Positions 1-9,312 of a stretch of DNA of 64,000 nt are shown one piece after another. Location of the stretch: the NCBI RefSeq assembly GCF_030285925.1, contig NZ_CP127251.1, positions 186,001 to 250,000 on the forward strand. Reading direction: 5' to 3'. The position numbers and the translations under genes are program-made. The notes beneath the pieces were generated by a model. It saw nothing but the letters and a program-made list of their open reading frames with translations, ran no database searches and was not told the origin of the DNA. Source of the DNA: Devosia sp. YIM 151766. GTDB lineage: Bacteria > Pseudomonadota > Alphaproteobacteria > Rhizobiales > Devosiaceae. How positions within the stretch are numbered: position 1 is the first letter of the stretch; every line of letters begins with the position of its first letter.

Positions 1-293
1 CGTCCGGTGCCGGGCCCGGGCGCATCTTCGCGCGCATCACCTTGCCGAGCGCCGTGCCCTATATCATCGTCGGCCTGCGCATCGGAGCGACGATCGGCCT
101 CATCAATACGGTTGTCGCCGAACTCTATACCGCCGTGAAGGGGCTGGGGGGCCTGCTTGCCGTCTATGGCAATACCTTCCGCATGGCGGAATATTTCGTC
201 ATCGTGCTGACGCTGGCGCTTATCGGCGTCCTCGTCACGGAAATCCTGCGATATGTCGAGCACCGCCTCGGCCGGTGGCGCGCCGTTTCATAG
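1..293 (+). CDS. ABC transporter permease, C-terminal part (NitT/TauT type)
   Basis: The reading frame is open from the left edge and ends at TAG 291-293, so only about the last 97 residues are present. The visible part contains an EAA-loop-like stretch (RITLPSAVPYIIVGLRIG) that in BPD_transp_1 permeases contacts the ATPase, then two hydrophobic segments and a short basic end. The next two genes are an SsuA/NMT1-like binding protein and an ATPase, so this is the inner-membrane channel subunit of the same importer. The nitrate/sulfonate/taurine class is inferred from the partner proteins; the substrate is unknown. Confidence 0.85.
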   Translation, partial: SGAGPGRIFARITLPSAVPYIIVGLRIGATIGLINTVVAELYTAVKGLGGLLAVYGNTFRMAEYFVIVLTLALIGVLVTEILRYVEHRLGRWRAVS

Positions 294-302
294 CAGCATA
301 AA

Positions 303-321
303 GCTTCCCCGGCGGGGAAGC
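303..321. repeat. Short perfect hairpin between permease and binding-protein genes
   Basis: GCTTCCCC and GGGGAAGC form an 8-bp stem with a 3-base loop in the 41-bp gap before the binding-protein start. No T-run follows, so it is more likely an mRNA-stability or processing hairpin than a terminator. Confidence 0.4.
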
Positions 322-334
322 ATCGGGGCAGAGC

Positions 335-1363
335 ATGACAGCATTATCCAGAACCATATTCGGCTTCATGGCCGCGGCGTCCCTCCTGCCGGTCTCGACC
401 GCCTTTGCCATGGCCGCGCCGTTCCGGCTGATTGTCACCCATCTGGAGCCGCCATTGGTGCCCAATTCGGTCATGGATCTGGCGGTCGAGCTCGGCTATT
501 TCGAGCGCGAAGGCGTCGATGTCGAATTGGTGCGGGTGCAGCAGACGCCATCGGCGCTTGCCGCGCTGCGGGCCGGCGAAGGCGAAATGGCCAATATCGG
601 CGTCGACGCGCTCTTGCTGCTGCGCGGCCAGGGCGTCACCGACCTCAAGGCCGTCACCTCGCCGAACAAATCCCTGCCATTCCTGATTGCCGCCAGCAGC
701 GAGCTGGCCAGTCCGGCCGATCTGGCCGGCCACAGTTTCGGCGTCGGCCGCGTCGGCAGCCTCGACCATTCGCTCAGCGCGAAAGTGCTCGAAGCCGCCG
801 GGGTGGATATGGATAGCCTCGACATTCTCACGCTCGGGCAGCCCAATGTCCGCGCCCAGGCACTGGCGGCCGGCCAGGTCGACGCCACCACCATCTCCAT
901 CGGCGTCTGGCTGGCGCTGCCGGACAAGGATGGGCTGGCCGTAATGATCGACCAGGCCGATTATTATGCGGCGGCTCCGGTGGTCAGCAAGGTCAATGTA
1001 GTTTCCGACCAGGTTCTGGCCGAGCGCGGCGACGAGGTCGAGAAGGTCGTGCGCGCCCTGATCAATATCTCGCGCGATTTCTCCGCCAATCCCGCCGCCT
1101 GGGCCGAGGCCATGGCGGCGCTGACCCCCAGCGTCTCCCCAGACGAACTCGCCGCCCTGGCGGACCGGTTCACGGGCACCTGGAGCGTCAATGGCGGCAT
1201 GAATGCGCAGGAGCTGCAATATACCCAGGATTGGCTGTACCGAACCGAGGATTTCGTTGGCGCGGCGCCGGTCCAGGTATCGGACTGGACGGATTTTTCC
1301 ATCGTCGACAAGGTGCTGGCCGAGATCGGCATCGATCCGAACGCGGATCAGCCAAGCCGATGA
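335..1363 (+). CDS. ABC transporter substrate-binding protein (NMT1/SsuA-like)
   Basis: 342 residues. An N-terminal signal peptide (about residues 1-28, hydrophobic core followed by AFAMAA) points to periplasmic export. The mature part begins with the typical pattern of the NMT1/THI5/SsuA fold: a first beta strand, then AVELGYFEREGVDVELV and repeated small-residue segments. It should capture the solute for the permease upstream and the ATPase downstream, whose start overlaps this stop (ATGA). Family members bind sulfonates, nitrate, thiamine precursors or aromatic acids; nothing visible decides which. The length is normal for the family. Confidence 0.85.
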   Translation: MTALSRTIFGFMAAASLLPVSTAFAMAAPFRLIVTHLEPPLVPNSVMDLAVELGYFEREGVDVELVRVQQTPSALAALRAGEGEMANIGVDALLLLRGQGVTDLKAVTSPNKSLPFLIAASSELASPADLAGHSFGVGRVGSLDHSLSAKVLEAAGVDMDSLDILTLGQPNVRAQALAAGQVDATTISIGVWLALPDKDGLAVMIDQADYYAAAPVVSKVNVVSDQVLAERGDEVEKVVRALINISRDFSANPAAWAEAMAALTPSVSPDELAALADRFTGTWSVNGGMNAQELQYTQDWLYRTEDFVGAAPVQVSDWTDFSIVDKVLAEIGIDPNADQPSR

Positions 1364-2211
1364 ATGCTGCCGCACCCCCTTCCGGCGAAGCGGGCCAGGT
1401 CCCGCCGGCGATCGTCATCGACGCTGTCAGCAAATCCTTTCCCTCGGCGGGCGCCGGCACGCCGACCCTGGCCATCGAGGCTATGTCGCTTGCCGTGCAG
1501 CCGGAGGCCTTCGTGACGCTCCTGGGGCCTTCCGGCTGCGGCAAGACCACGGTGCTCCGGCTGGTGGATGGCCTGATCCCGCCCGATGCCGGGTCCATCT
1601 CGGTCTTTGGCGGCAGGCCCCGTCCGGGGCCGGATGTGGGATTCGTCTTCCAGTCGTTCCGGCTGATCCCATGGGCCAGCGTCATCGACAATGTCGAATT
1701 TGCGCTGCTCAGCCTGCCCTTGTCCCGCGCCGAACGCCGGGAGCGCGCCAGCCATCACTTGGATCTGGTCGGCCTGTCGCGCGTGGCCAGGGCCTATCCG
1801 GGCGAATTATCCGGCGGCATGAAGCAGCGTGTGGCACTGGCCCGTGCCTTCGCCACCGAGCCGCGGCTCCTGCTGATGGACGAGCCTTTTGCCAGCATCG
1901 ATGCGCAGACGCGCGAACTGATGCAGCTTGAATTGATGCGCCTATGGAGCCGCCGGCGCTCGGTGGCGCTGTTCGTAACCCATAGCGTCGACGAGGCCAT
2001 TGTCTTGTCCGACACGATCGTGCTGATGAGCCCGCGCCCCGGTCGGGTGGTCGAAGTCGTCGAGGTCGGGCTCGAGCGTCCGCGCTGGGCCTATGACGTC
2101 CGCGCCGGCAAGCGTTATGCGGAATTGCGCAGCTATCTCTCGCAGCGCCTGCGTGAATTGGTCCTGGCCGATCCCGCTTCCGAATTTTTCGGGCGTGATA
2201 TCATCTCCTAA
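1360..2211 (+). CDS. ABC transporter ATP-binding protein (NitT/TauT type)
   Basis: 283 residues from the ATG that overlaps the binding-protein stop by four bases; longer upstream in-frame starts lie inside that gene and are rejected. The nucleotide-binding domain is complete: Walker A GPSGCGKT (56-63), Q-loop Gln98, signature LSGGMKQ (150-156), Walker B LLLMDEP (170-176) and H-loop His208. The sequence resembles SsuB/TauB-type ATPases that energise import. It is the last gene of the importer operon; a 60-bp gap separates it from the dehydrogenase that follows, which may be co-transcribed. Confidence 0.9.
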   Translation: MNAAAPPSGEAGQVPPAIVIDAVSKSFPSAGAGTPTLAIEAMSLAVQPEAFVTLLGPSGCGKTTVLRLVDGLIPPDAGSISVFGGRPRPGPDVGFVFQSFRLIPWASVIDNVEFALLSLPLSRAERRERASHHLDLVGLSRVARAYPGELSGGMKQRVALARAFATEPRLLLMDEPFASIDAQTRELMQLELMRLWSRRRSVALFVTHSVDEAIVLSDTIVLMSPRPGRVVEVVEVGLERPRWAYDVRAGKRYAELRSYLSQRLRELVLADPASEFFGRDIIS

Positions 2212-2271
2212 GACCGTCTCGGCCGCCCGGCCCGGACGTCGCCAAAAAAGCAAGATCAGGAACCAGAAAGA

Positions 2272-3018
2272 ATGAATGCAATTGATTTGAACGGCCAGGT
2301 CGCAGTGGTGACCGGCGGCGCCCAGGGACTGGGATTCGCCATAGCCCAGCGCCTTCTGGCATCGGGCGCCAAGGTCAGTCTGTGGGATCGCGATAGCGAC
2401 GCCCTGGCCATGGCAATTGCGGCTTTGGGCGACGGCGCGTCGAGCAAGACCGTCGATATCGCCGATCTTGCCGGCCTCACCCAGGCGCATGCCGAGGTGG
2501 AAGCCGAAACGGGACCGGTCTCAATCCTGGTCAATTCGGCGGGCATTGCCGGCAGCAATGTGTCGCTGGAAGAATACGATCCCGAGGAATGGCGCAAAGT
2601 GGTCGAGATCAATCTCAACGGCACTTTCTACGTCAACAAGGTGGTGGTTCCGACGATGAAGGCCCGTAATTACGGCCGCATCGTCAATATCTCCTCGGTG
2701 GCCGGCAAGGAAGGCAATCCAAACCTGTCCGCCTATTCCGCCGCCAAGGCCGGGGTGATCGGGCTCACCAAGTCCCTGGGCAAAGAGCTGGCCAAATATG
2801 ACATTGCCGTCAATGCCATCACGCCCGCCACCGCCAAGACCCGCATTCTCGATTCCCTCACCGAGGAATTCATCCAGTACATGCTGGTGCGCATCCCGCG
2901 CGGCCGCTTCCTCGAAGTCGACGAGGCTGCGGCCATGGTGGCCTGGCTGGTCAGCAAGGACAATAGCTTCACCACCGCGTCGGTGTTCGACCTGTCCGGC
3001 GGACGCACGACATATTAG
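2272..3018 (+). CDS. SDR-family NAD(P)-dependent oxidoreductase
   Basis: 248 residues, the usual length of a classical short-chain dehydrogenase. The cofactor motif TGGAQGLG lies at 14-21 in the first Rossmann turn, an NSAG motif (NNAG in most members) around 88-91, the structural Asn at 114, and the catalytic Ser/Tyr155/Lys159 in YSAAK. It resembles 3-oxoacyl-ACP reductases and sugar or polyol dehydrogenases; its substrate cannot be assigned. The position after an ABC importer suggests it acts on the imported compound, but that is inference. Confidence 0.85.
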   Translation: MNAIDLNGQVAVVTGGAQGLGFAIAQRLLASGAKVSLWDRDSDALAMAIAALGDGASSKTVDIADLAGLTQAHAEVEAETGPVSILVNSAGIAGSNVSLEEYDPEEWRKVVEINLNGTFYVNKVVVPTMKARNYGRIVNISSVAGKEGNPNLSAYSAAKAGVIGLTKSLGKELAKYDIAVNAITPATAKTRILDSLTEEFIQYMLVRIPRGRFLEVDEAAAMVAWLVSKDNSFTTASVFDLSGGRTTY

Positions 3019-3199
3019 CCATGCAATAATCCACGCCCGCTCGACGTAAAGGCTATCCTGTCGCCCTCGTCCTTTGAGGGGGCCGGACCGATACGTCGAG
3101 CGCATAGCACCAATGAAGGGCTGGCGCGGCGCGGTGTGATGCCCTATCTCCCCGGCAAGAGCCGGGCGCTGTCGGACCCGGCGGGTTGGAGGACTTGCA

Positions 3200-4018
3200 A
3201 TGTCGGCCCACACCCCCACCAGGCGTCTCACCATCCGCGACATCGCCGCCATGCGGCAGCGCGGCGAAGCCATCGCCATGCTCACCGCCTATGACGCCAC
3301 CATGGCCAGGCTGGTCGAAATGGCCGGGACGGACATGATCCTGATCGGCGACAGCCTCGGCAATGTGGTGCTGGGACACGAAACCACCCTGCCGGTGACG
3401 CTGGACGACATGATCCGGCATGCCGCGGCGGTAAAGCGCGGCTCGTCGCGGGCCTTGCTGGTCTGCGACCTGCCCTTCGGCTCGGTTTCCGGTCCGGATG
3501 CGGCGCTGGCCAATGCCGTCCGGGTGATGAAGGAAACCGGCGTCGAGGCCGTGAAGGTCGAAGGCGGATTGGTCATGGTGCCGGTCGTCGAGCGGCTGGT
3601 GGCCCATGGCATCGCCGTGATCGCCCATATCGGCTTGACGCCGCAAGCGGTGCACCAGATGGGCGGCTATTACATGCATGGCAAGGACGAGGCCTCGGCG
3701 GCGCGCTTGCGCCAGGAGGCCAAGGCGCTGGAAGCGGCGGGCGCCTTCGCCATCGTGCTCGAATGCGTGACCCCCGCCCTGGCGGCCGAGATCACGCACG
3801 CGCTGACCATTCCCACTATCGGCATCGGCTCGGGCAAGGATTGCGCCGGCCAGGTGCTGGTGATCAACGACCTGATCGGGCTCAATACCAGCCCGCCGCC
3901 GAGTTTTGCCAAGCCGCGCGCCGATGTCGCCGCGATCATCCGGGCGGCAGTGGGCGATTATGTCGCCGAAACCAAGGCGGAGCGGCAACCGATCCCGCTG
4001 CCGCGACGGGCCGAATAA
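3200..4018 (+). CDS. panB: 3-methyl-2-oxobutanoate hydroxymethyltransferase PanB
   Basis: 272 residues. PanB transfers a hydroxymethyl group from methylene-tetrahydrofolate to 2-oxoisovalerate to give ketopantoate, the first committed step to pantothenate. The TIM-barrel signatures are present: GDSLGNVVLGHETT with metal-binding Asp, the following DDMIRH, the KVEGG segment and HIGLTPQAVHQMGGY. The start is supported by a strong ribosome binding site (TTGGAGG, 8 bases away). The stop overlaps the coaBC start by one base, giving the operon panB-coaBC-panC. Ketopantoate reductase (panE) is not in the window. Confidence 0.96.
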   Translation: MSAHTPTRRLTIRDIAAMRQRGEAIAMLTAYDATMARLVEMAGTDMILIGDSLGNVVLGHETTLPVTLDDMIRHAAAVKRGSSRALLVCDLPFGSVSGPDAALANAVRVMKETGVEAVKVEGGLVMVPVVERLVAHGIAVIAHIGLTPQAVHQMGGYYMHGKDEASAARLRQEAKALEAAGAFAIVLECVTPALAAEITHALTIPTIGIGSGKDCAGQVLVINDLIGLNTSPPPSFAKPRADVAAIIRAAVGDYVAETKAERQPIPLPRRAE

Positions 4019-5226
4019 TGGCCAATATCCTCATTGCCGTTTCGGGGTCGATCTCGGCCTATAAGATCGCCGATCTGGTGTCCGAACTCGGCAAGGCCGG
4101 GCATCAGGCGCAATGCCTGCTGACCGCAAGCGCCAGGGAATTCGTCAGTCCGCTGGTATTGGAAACCCTGAGCGGACGGCCGGCGCGCTCGGAAATATTC
4201 GGGCCCGATGTCTCGGGCACCGAGCATATCGAGCTGGCGCGCTGGGCGGATTTGCTGGTTTTTGCCCCGGCCAGCGCCAATATGCTGGCGCGGCTGGCAC
4301 TGGGCCTGGCCGACGATCTGCCATCCACCGTCGCCCTGGCCAGCGAAGCGCCAATGTTGATCGCGCCGGCGATGAATACGGTGATGTGGGAAAAACCCAT
4401 TGTGCAGCAACATCTTGCGACCCTGGTGCAGCGCGGCGCGCAGGTGGTGCAGCCGGCATCGGGCCTGCTGGCCTGTGGTGAAATCGGCATGGGCAAGCTG
4501 GCCCCAATCGCCGAAATCCTGACGGCGATCGAGCGGGCGATCACGCCGGCGAAACCAGACCTTGCGGGGCAGCGCATTCTCATCACCGCCGGGCCGACGA
4601 CGACGGCCATCGACGCGGTGCGTTATATCACCAATCATTCGACCGGCCGGATGGGCGCGGCCATGGCAGAGGAAGCGCTGCGGCGCGGGGCCGTGGTCGA
4701 TTACATATTGGGCACCGACAAGGGCGTGGTGCGGCCGGTGGCGCCGCGCGGGGCCGAGGGCCGGCTTAAGCTGGTCGAAGTGCGGACAGCCGAGGAGATG
4801 GCGGCGGCAGCGCTGGAAAAACTGCCGCTGGTTCAAGGAATTGTGGCGACGGCGGCGGTGATGGATTATGCGGTCGCCGCGCCCTCGGCGAGCAAGCTGA
4901 AGCGGGCTTCGGAAGCCATCGCGCTCGATCTCGTGCCGTCCGTGGATGTGCTGGGCAGCTTGCGGAAAGCGGCGAAAGGCCAATGGTTCCTGGGCTTTGC
5001 CGCCGAGACCGACGATGTCGAGGCGCATGGCAAGGGCAAGCTGGAAGCCAAGGGGCTGGATTTTCTCTTTGCCAATGAAGTGGCCAGGCTGGGCAGTGCG
5101 GGGCAGACGGGATTTGCCGTGAACACCAATGCCGGATTGCTGTTCTCGGCCAGGGGCGAGCGGCATGAACTGGCGCTGGGCAGCAAGGCCGAGATTGCCC
5201 GGCAAATCTGGGACCTGATTGCATGA
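4018..5226 (+). CDS. coaBC: Bifunctional phosphopantothenoylcysteine decarboxylase / phosphopantothenate-cysteine ligase
   Basis: 402 residues from the ATG that shares a base with the panB stop. The N-terminal CoaC flavoprotein domain (about 1-180) shows AVSGSISAYK, the His of SGTEHIEL (70), Asn120 in PAMNTVMW and the active-site Cys153 in LLACGEIG. The C-terminal CoaB domain (about 185-400) starts with LITAGPTTTAIDAVRYITN and STGRMG. The protein adds cysteine to 4'-phosphopantothenate and decarboxylates the product. It overlaps panC by four bases. Placing coaBC between panB and panC joins pantothenate synthesis and its use for CoA in one transcript. Confidence 0.95.
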   Translation: MANILIAVSGSISAYKIADLVSELGKAGHQAQCLLTASAREFVSPLVLETLSGRPARSEIFGPDVSGTEHIELARWADLLVFAPASANMLARLALGLADDLPSTVALASEAPMLIAPAMNTVMWEKPIVQQHLATLVQRGAQVVQPASGLLACGEIGMGKLAPIAEILTAIERAITPAKPDLAGQRILITAGPTTTAIDAVRYITNHSTGRMGAAMAEEALRRGAVVDYILGTDKGVVRPVAPRGAEGRLKLVEVRTAEEMAAAALEKLPLVQGIVATAAVMDYAVAAPSASKLKRASEAIALDLVPSVDVLGSLRKAAKGQWFLGFAAETDDVEAHGKGKLEAKGLDFLFANEVARLGSAGQTGFAVNTNAGLLFSARGERHELALGSKAEIARQIWDLIA

Positions 5227-6107
5227 CTTTGATTTTAAAGGACAAAGCGGCGCTGCGGGCCTGGCGCGCGGCTTTGCCGGCGGGACAGAAACTGGCTTTC
5301 GTGGCGACCATGGGGGCGCTGCATGCCGGGCATGTCAGCCTGATGGAACAGGCGCGGCAGGCGGCGGACCTGGTGATCGTTTCGATCTTCGTCAACCCGC
5401 TGCAATTCGGGCCGAACGAGGATTTGTCGCGCTATCCGCGACCGCTCGAGGCCGATCTGGCGCGGCTCGAAGCGGCGGGGGTGGATGCGCTTTTCCTGCC
5501 TTCGGTGGCGGACATGTATCCCGAAGGCGCGTCGACTTTCGTTGATGAATCAATGGTTTCGCTGCCATTGTGCGGGGCGGAGCGGCCCGGGCATTTTCGC
5601 GGCGTGGCGACGGTGGTGCTGAAGCTGTTCAATCTCGTGCAGCCGCATGTGGCGCTGTTCGGGCAGAAGGATGCGCAGCAATGTGCGGTCATCGAGCGCA
5701 TGGTGCGGGACCTCGACGTGCCGGTGGAAATCCGGCGCGGCGCCATCGTGCGCGAGGCCGATGGCCTGGCGCTGAGCTCGCGGAATATCTATCTGTCGCC
5801 CGCGGACCGGGCCGAGGCGCCGCTTATTTATCAAAGCCTTAGAGCGGTCGAGGCGGCTTATCGGGCGGGCGAGCACGATGCGGAAAAGCTGGCCGCGCTG
5901 GGGCTGGCGGAGCTGGCGAAGTCGGAGCGGATCGTGCCGCAATATTGGGAAGTGCGGGACCCCGAAAGCCTTGGCGTCATCGCCAAGGTGGGATCGCGCG
6001 GGGCGCTGCTGGCGGTCGCGGCGCAATTGGGGACGACCAGACTTATCGACAATCTTTTGCTTGTCCCGGCCATTGCCGCATCGGCGGATCGGTTAGCAGA
6101 CTGTTAA
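5223..6107 (+). CDS. panC: Pantoate-beta-alanine ligase PanC
   Basis: 294 residues. PanC condenses pantoate with beta-alanine using ATP through a pantoyl-adenylate. The nucleotidyltransferase signature MGALHAGH (30-37, HxGH) is present, followed by FVNPLQFGPNED, the FGQKDAQQ segment and LSSRNIYLSP, all in family order. The start overlaps the coaBC stop in ATGA, indicating translational coupling. The gene ends convergently three bases from the DGPF-protein stop; a GGTTA-N9-TAACC inverted repeat over its last codons may form a weak hairpin. Confidence 0.96.
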   Translation: MTLILKDKAALRAWRAALPAGQKLAFVATMGALHAGHVSLMEQARQAADLVIVSIFVNPLQFGPNEDLSRYPRPLEADLARLEAAGVDALFLPSVADMYPEGASTFVDESMVSLPLCGAERPGHFRGVATVVLKLFNLVQPHVALFGQKDAQQCAVIERMVRDLDVPVEIRRGAIVREADGLALSSRNIYLSPADRAEAPLIYQSLRAVEAAYRAGEHDAEKLAALGLAELAKSERIVPQYWEVRDPESLGVIAKVGSRGALLAVAAQLGTTRLIDNLLLVPAIAASADRLADC

Positions 6108-6110
6108 CCT

Positions 6111-6488
6111 TCAGGCTGACGCCAGCTTGTTATCGCCAAAATAACGCAGCGGTCTGATCTCATAGGAGCCAGTGCCCGGATTGGCGACGGCCAATTGCTT
6201 GGCAAACTCCATCGCCTCATCCATCGAGTCGCAATCGGCGACATAGAAGCCGAGAAATTGTTCCTTGGTCTCGGCAAAGGGGCCATCGACGATGACGGGA
6301 TCGCCGGAGGACTTTTTCAGCGTCCGCGCCTCGTCGGTATTCCACAGCCGGACGACCGGGCCGAGCTTGCCCCTGGCGCTCATGCCGGCCTGGACCGCGC
6401 CGAGTCGCTCCATGCAGGCGGCGTCTTCCTCCTCGGTCCAGCGGGACACTTCGTTCTCGTCATTATAGCACAGGATTGCATAGAGCAT
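6111..6488 (-). CDS. YCII-related / DGPF-domain protein
   Basis: 125 residues from the ATG at 6488, chosen because GAGGAG lies about 7 bases upstream; the ATG two codons earlier sits directly on that site. The protein starts MLYAILCYND and carries the diagnostic DGPFAETKEQFLGFY stretch of the DGPF/YCII family, a ferredoxin-like alpha/beta fold often encoded beside ECF sigma factors or acting as small enzyme-like proteins. No sigma factor is adjacent here. The biochemical role is unknown. It is convergent with panC. Confidence 0.85.
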   Translation of the reverse strand: MLYAILCYNDENEVSRWTEEEDAACMERLGAVQAGMSARGKLGPVVRLWNTDEARTLKKSSGDPVIVDGPFAETKEQFLGFYVADCDSMDEAMEFAKQLAVANPGTGSYEIRPLRYFGDNKLASA

Positions 6489-6531
6489 GGGCATCTCCTC
6501 TTCTGGGCAGACTATGTGACCGGATCGCGCT

Positions 6532-7416
6532 TCAGGCAATCGGCGGTGATTGGCGGCGGGCAATCGTGATCGTGGCGCCGATCGAGGCGGCGATGATGGC
6601 GGCAATGCCGGCGAGCTGGGCCGGCGCCAGGACTTCGTGCAGGATAACGAGGCCCGACAGCGCGGCCAAGGCGGGCTGGCCGCTCATCAATATGCCGAAA
6701 AGGCGCGCCGGGATATGGGGCAGGGCGACCATGTCGAGCGCATAGGGAATGGCGCTGGAGAGCAGGGCGACGGCGAGGCCCAGCGGCAGGATGGCCGGAT
6801 CGAGCAGGGCGGCGCCGGCGCTGGCGGCGCCGAAGGGCAGGGCGATGATAGCCGCCGTGGCGACGCCGAGGGCGGCGATATGCGGGCCGCCGCCGGTGCC
6901 GGCGCGCTGGCCGAAAATGATATAGCCGGCCCAGCAGGCGCCGGCACACAGGGCGAAGACCACGCCGATGGCAGAAATGTCCCCCTGCGTGTCGCCCCAG
7001 GGCAGGAGCAGGCCGAAGCCGGCCAGCGCCAGCACGATCCACAGGAAATCGAGCGGCTTGCGGGCCCCGAACAGGGCGACGGCCAGCGGGCCGGTAAATT
7101 CGAGGGCCACGGCGATGCCGAGCGGGATATGTTCGAGCGCGGCGTAGAAGAACAGGTTCATCGCCCCCATGGCGCCGCCATAGAGCAGAACGGCGCGCCA
7201 GTGCCGGCGGTCGAGCCGGTGGCGCCAGGGCCGGAAGACGGCGACCAGGACGAAAGCGGCCAGTGTCAGGCGCAGCGCCGTGGCGCCATTGGCGCCGACC
7301 AGCGGAAACAGCATTTTGGCGAAGCTGGCCCCGGTCTGGGTGAAGGCCATGCCGAGGGTGACGAGAAGGACGGGAAAAACGACGGAATCTGGCCGCACGG
7401 AACCGGCTTTCAGCAA
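6532..7416 (-). CDS. EamA/RhtA-like inner-membrane transporter
   Basis: 294 residues with about ten hydrophobic segments in two EamA repeats, the normal size of drug/metabolite-transporter permeases. Phrases such as SFAKMLFPLVGANGATALRL and LEHIPLGIAVALEFTGPL recall RhtA, the threonine/homoserine exporter, so amino-acid efflux is plausible but unproved. The start used is TTG; a GTG six codons further in is an alternative because the upstream ribosome binding site is weak. It stands alone, 43 bp upstream of the DGPF gene on the same strand. Confidence 0.82.
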   Translation of the reverse strand: MLKAGSVRPDSVVFPVLLVTLGMAFTQTGASFAKMLFPLVGANGATALRLTLAAFVLVAVFRPWRHRLDRRHWRAVLLYGGAMGAMNLFFYAALEHIPLGIAVALEFTGPLAVALFGARKPLDFLWIVLALAGFGLLLPWGDTQGDISAIGVVFALCAGACWAGYIIFGQRAGTGGGPHIAALGVATAAIIALPFGAASAGAALLDPAILPLGLAVALLSSAIPYALDMVALPHIPARLFGILMSGQPALAALSGLVILHEVLAPAQLAGIAAIIAASIGATITIARRQSPPIA

Positions 7417-7574
7417 TGATGTGCCCCGGGTTTAACAGGGTTAAAGCGCCGCGTCATTGGGGCTGTCAGCGACCTCGTGGTTCGACAAGCGCGGTCTATC
7501 GACAGCCCAGGATGAGATTGACCCGCTCCCGCGAACGCTTTAGCCCTTGGGCGCCGGAACAAAGGAGGAATCTC

Positions 7575-8636
7575 ATGGAATATCGTCAGCTCGGCCGTTC
7601 GGGGCTCAAGGTCTCGGTCCTGACCATGGGAACCATGACGTTTGGCGGCAGCGAGAAGATCGGCAATACCGATCTGGCCGGGGCCAGCCGGCAGGTGGAT
7701 ATGTGCCTGGAAGCCGGGATCAATCTCTATGACAGCGCCAATGTCTATAATGCAGGGGTTTCCGAAGAAATCCTGGGCGCGGTGCTGGCCGAGAACGGGC
7801 GGCGGCAGCGGGCGCTGATCGCCACCAAGGTGCGGTTCAAGATGGGGGACGGGCCGAACGAGATCGGGCTGTCGCGCCACCACATCATGCAGCAGGCCGA
7901 GGCCAGCCTGAAACGGCTCAAGACCGATGTCATCGATCTCTATCAGGTGCATGAATGGGACGGGCTGACGCCTATCGAGGAAACGATGGAGGCGCTCGAC
8001 GCCTTGGTGCGGCAGGGCAAGGTGCGCTATATCGGCTGCTCGAATTATTCGGGCTGGCATATCAGCAAGGCGCTGATGGCTGCCGACCGGCGCCATGCGG
8101 CGCGCTTCGTTTCCCAGCAGATTCACTATTCGCTGCATAGTCGCGACGCCGAATATGAGCTGGTGCCGATTTCCCAGGACCAGGGGCTGGGCATCCTGGT
8201 GTGGTCGCCGCTGGCCGGCGGGCTGCTCTCGGGCAAATATCGCCGCGATGGCGGGCCGGAAAGCGGACGGCATGTCGGCGGGTTCCGCGAGCCGCCGGTC
8301 TATGACCGGGAAAAGCTCTATGACGTCATCGACACCATTGTCGCCATCGCCGAAACGCGCGGCGTCTCGGGGGCGCAGGTGGCGCTGAGCTGGCTCCTGG
8401 GGCGGCCGGGCGTCACCTCGGTGATTATCGGCGGGCGCAATGAAAGCCAGTTCGCCGACAATATCGCGGCGGCGCAGTTCGCGCTCAGCGCCGAGGAGCG
8501 GGCGCGGCTCGACGCCGTCAGCCGGCCGCCGCTGCTCTATCCCTATTGGCACCAATCGTTCACGGCGCAGGATCGGCTGAGCCGGATCGATCTCGATCTC
8601 ATCGGACCCTATGCGGAGGAATTCAAGCGTGGCTGA
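7575..8636 (+). CDS. Aldo/keto reductase
   Basis: 353 residues from an ATG preceded by AAAGGAGG at ideal spacing; the upstream extension of the frame lacks support. TIM-barrel reductase with the catalytic tetrad visible: Asp53 and Tyr58 (YDSANVYN), Lys85 (IATKV) and His126 (QVHEW). It resembles the YghZ/Kv-beta-like branch that reduces aldehydes with NADPH. The stop overlaps the GTG start of the next gene, so the two are translationally coupled, with a helicase gene third in the run. Confidence 0.9.
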   Translation: MEYRQLGRSGLKVSVLTMGTMTFGGSEKIGNTDLAGASRQVDMCLEAGINLYDSANVYNAGVSEEILGAVLAENGRRQRALIATKVRFKMGDGPNEIGLSRHHIMQQAEASLKRLKTDVIDLYQVHEWDGLTPIEETMEALDALVRQGKVRYIGCSNYSGWHISKALMAADRRHAARFVSQQIHYSLHSRDAEYELVPISQDQGLGILVWSPLAGGLLSGKYRRDGGPESGRHVGGFREPPVYDREKLYDVIDTIVAIAETRGVSGAQVALSWLLGRPGVTSVIIGGRNESQFADNIAAAQFALSAEERARLDAVSRPPLLYPYWHQSFTAQDRLSRIDLDLIGPYAEEFKRG

Positions 8637-9312
8637 TCTGGTTATTCCCGGGCCGCGGCCCGTGCTGGTGCCGGTGCGCGGCGGCGGTTTCTTTCCGGTG
8701 CGGCGCATCTATTGCGTCGGGCGGAATTATGAAGAGCATATCCGGGAAATGGGCAATGACGTGCGCGAGCCGCCATTCTTCTTCGACAAGCCCGCCGATG
8801 CGATCGTCATCGGCGGCGCGCCGATGGCCTATCCGCCCGAAACCGCCGACCTGCATCATGAAATCGAGCTGGTGGTGGCCATCGGCCGGGACGGCAGCGA
8901 CATTGAAGCAGCGGCGGCGCCGGACCATGTGTTCGGCTATGGCGCCGGCCTCGACATGACACGGCGCGACTTGCAGGCCCAGGCCAAGAAGGCCGGGCGG
9001 CCCTGGACCTTTGCCAAGGGCTTCGATCAATCGGCGCCGCTGGGGGAATTAGCGCGCGCCAGCGAGATCGGGCATCCGGAAAAAGGCGCGATCACGCTTG
9101 CGGTCAATGGCGTGGAAAGGCAGCGCGGCGACCTGGCCGACCAGATCTGGACGGTTAAGGAAACCATCGCCTTTCTCAGCCGCTTCGTGGCGCTCAAGGC
9201 CGGCGACCTGATCATGACCGGCACGCCGGCCGGCGTCGGCGCGGTGGTGCGCGGCGACGTGTTGGAGGGCCGGATCGACAATGTCGGAACGGTCTCGACG
9301 GTCATCGCCTGA
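8629..9312 (+). CDS. Fumarylacetoacetate hydrolase-family protein
   Basis: 227 residues from a GTG start: GGAGGA lies 8 bases upstream and the start overlaps the reductase stop. The FAH fold is indicated by [17 protein letters not shown], the acidic metal-binding segment [23 protein letters not shown] and the C-terminal [15 protein letters not shown]. This is the short form that includes acylpyruvate hydrolases and oxaloacetate tautomerases. The substrate is not known; an acylpyruvate is a fair guess from the family. The stop overlaps the helicase start by one base. Confidence 0.88.
   Translation: MADLVIPGPRPVLVPVRGGGFFPVRRIYCVGRNYEEHIREMGNDVREPPFFFDKPADAIVIGGAPMAYPPETADLHHEIELVVAIGRDGSDIEAAAAPDHVFGYGAGLDMTRRDLQAQAKKAGRPWTFAKGFDQSAPLGELARASEIGHPEKGAITLAVNGVERQRGDLADQIWTVKETIAFLSRFVALKAGDLIMTGTPAGVGAVVRGDVLEGRIDNVGTVSTVIA

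Noticed and set aside
3019..3199. Possible riboswitch in the leader of panB-coaBC-panC
   Set aside because: Only a small GC hairpin is visible; no known riboswitch core could be recognised.
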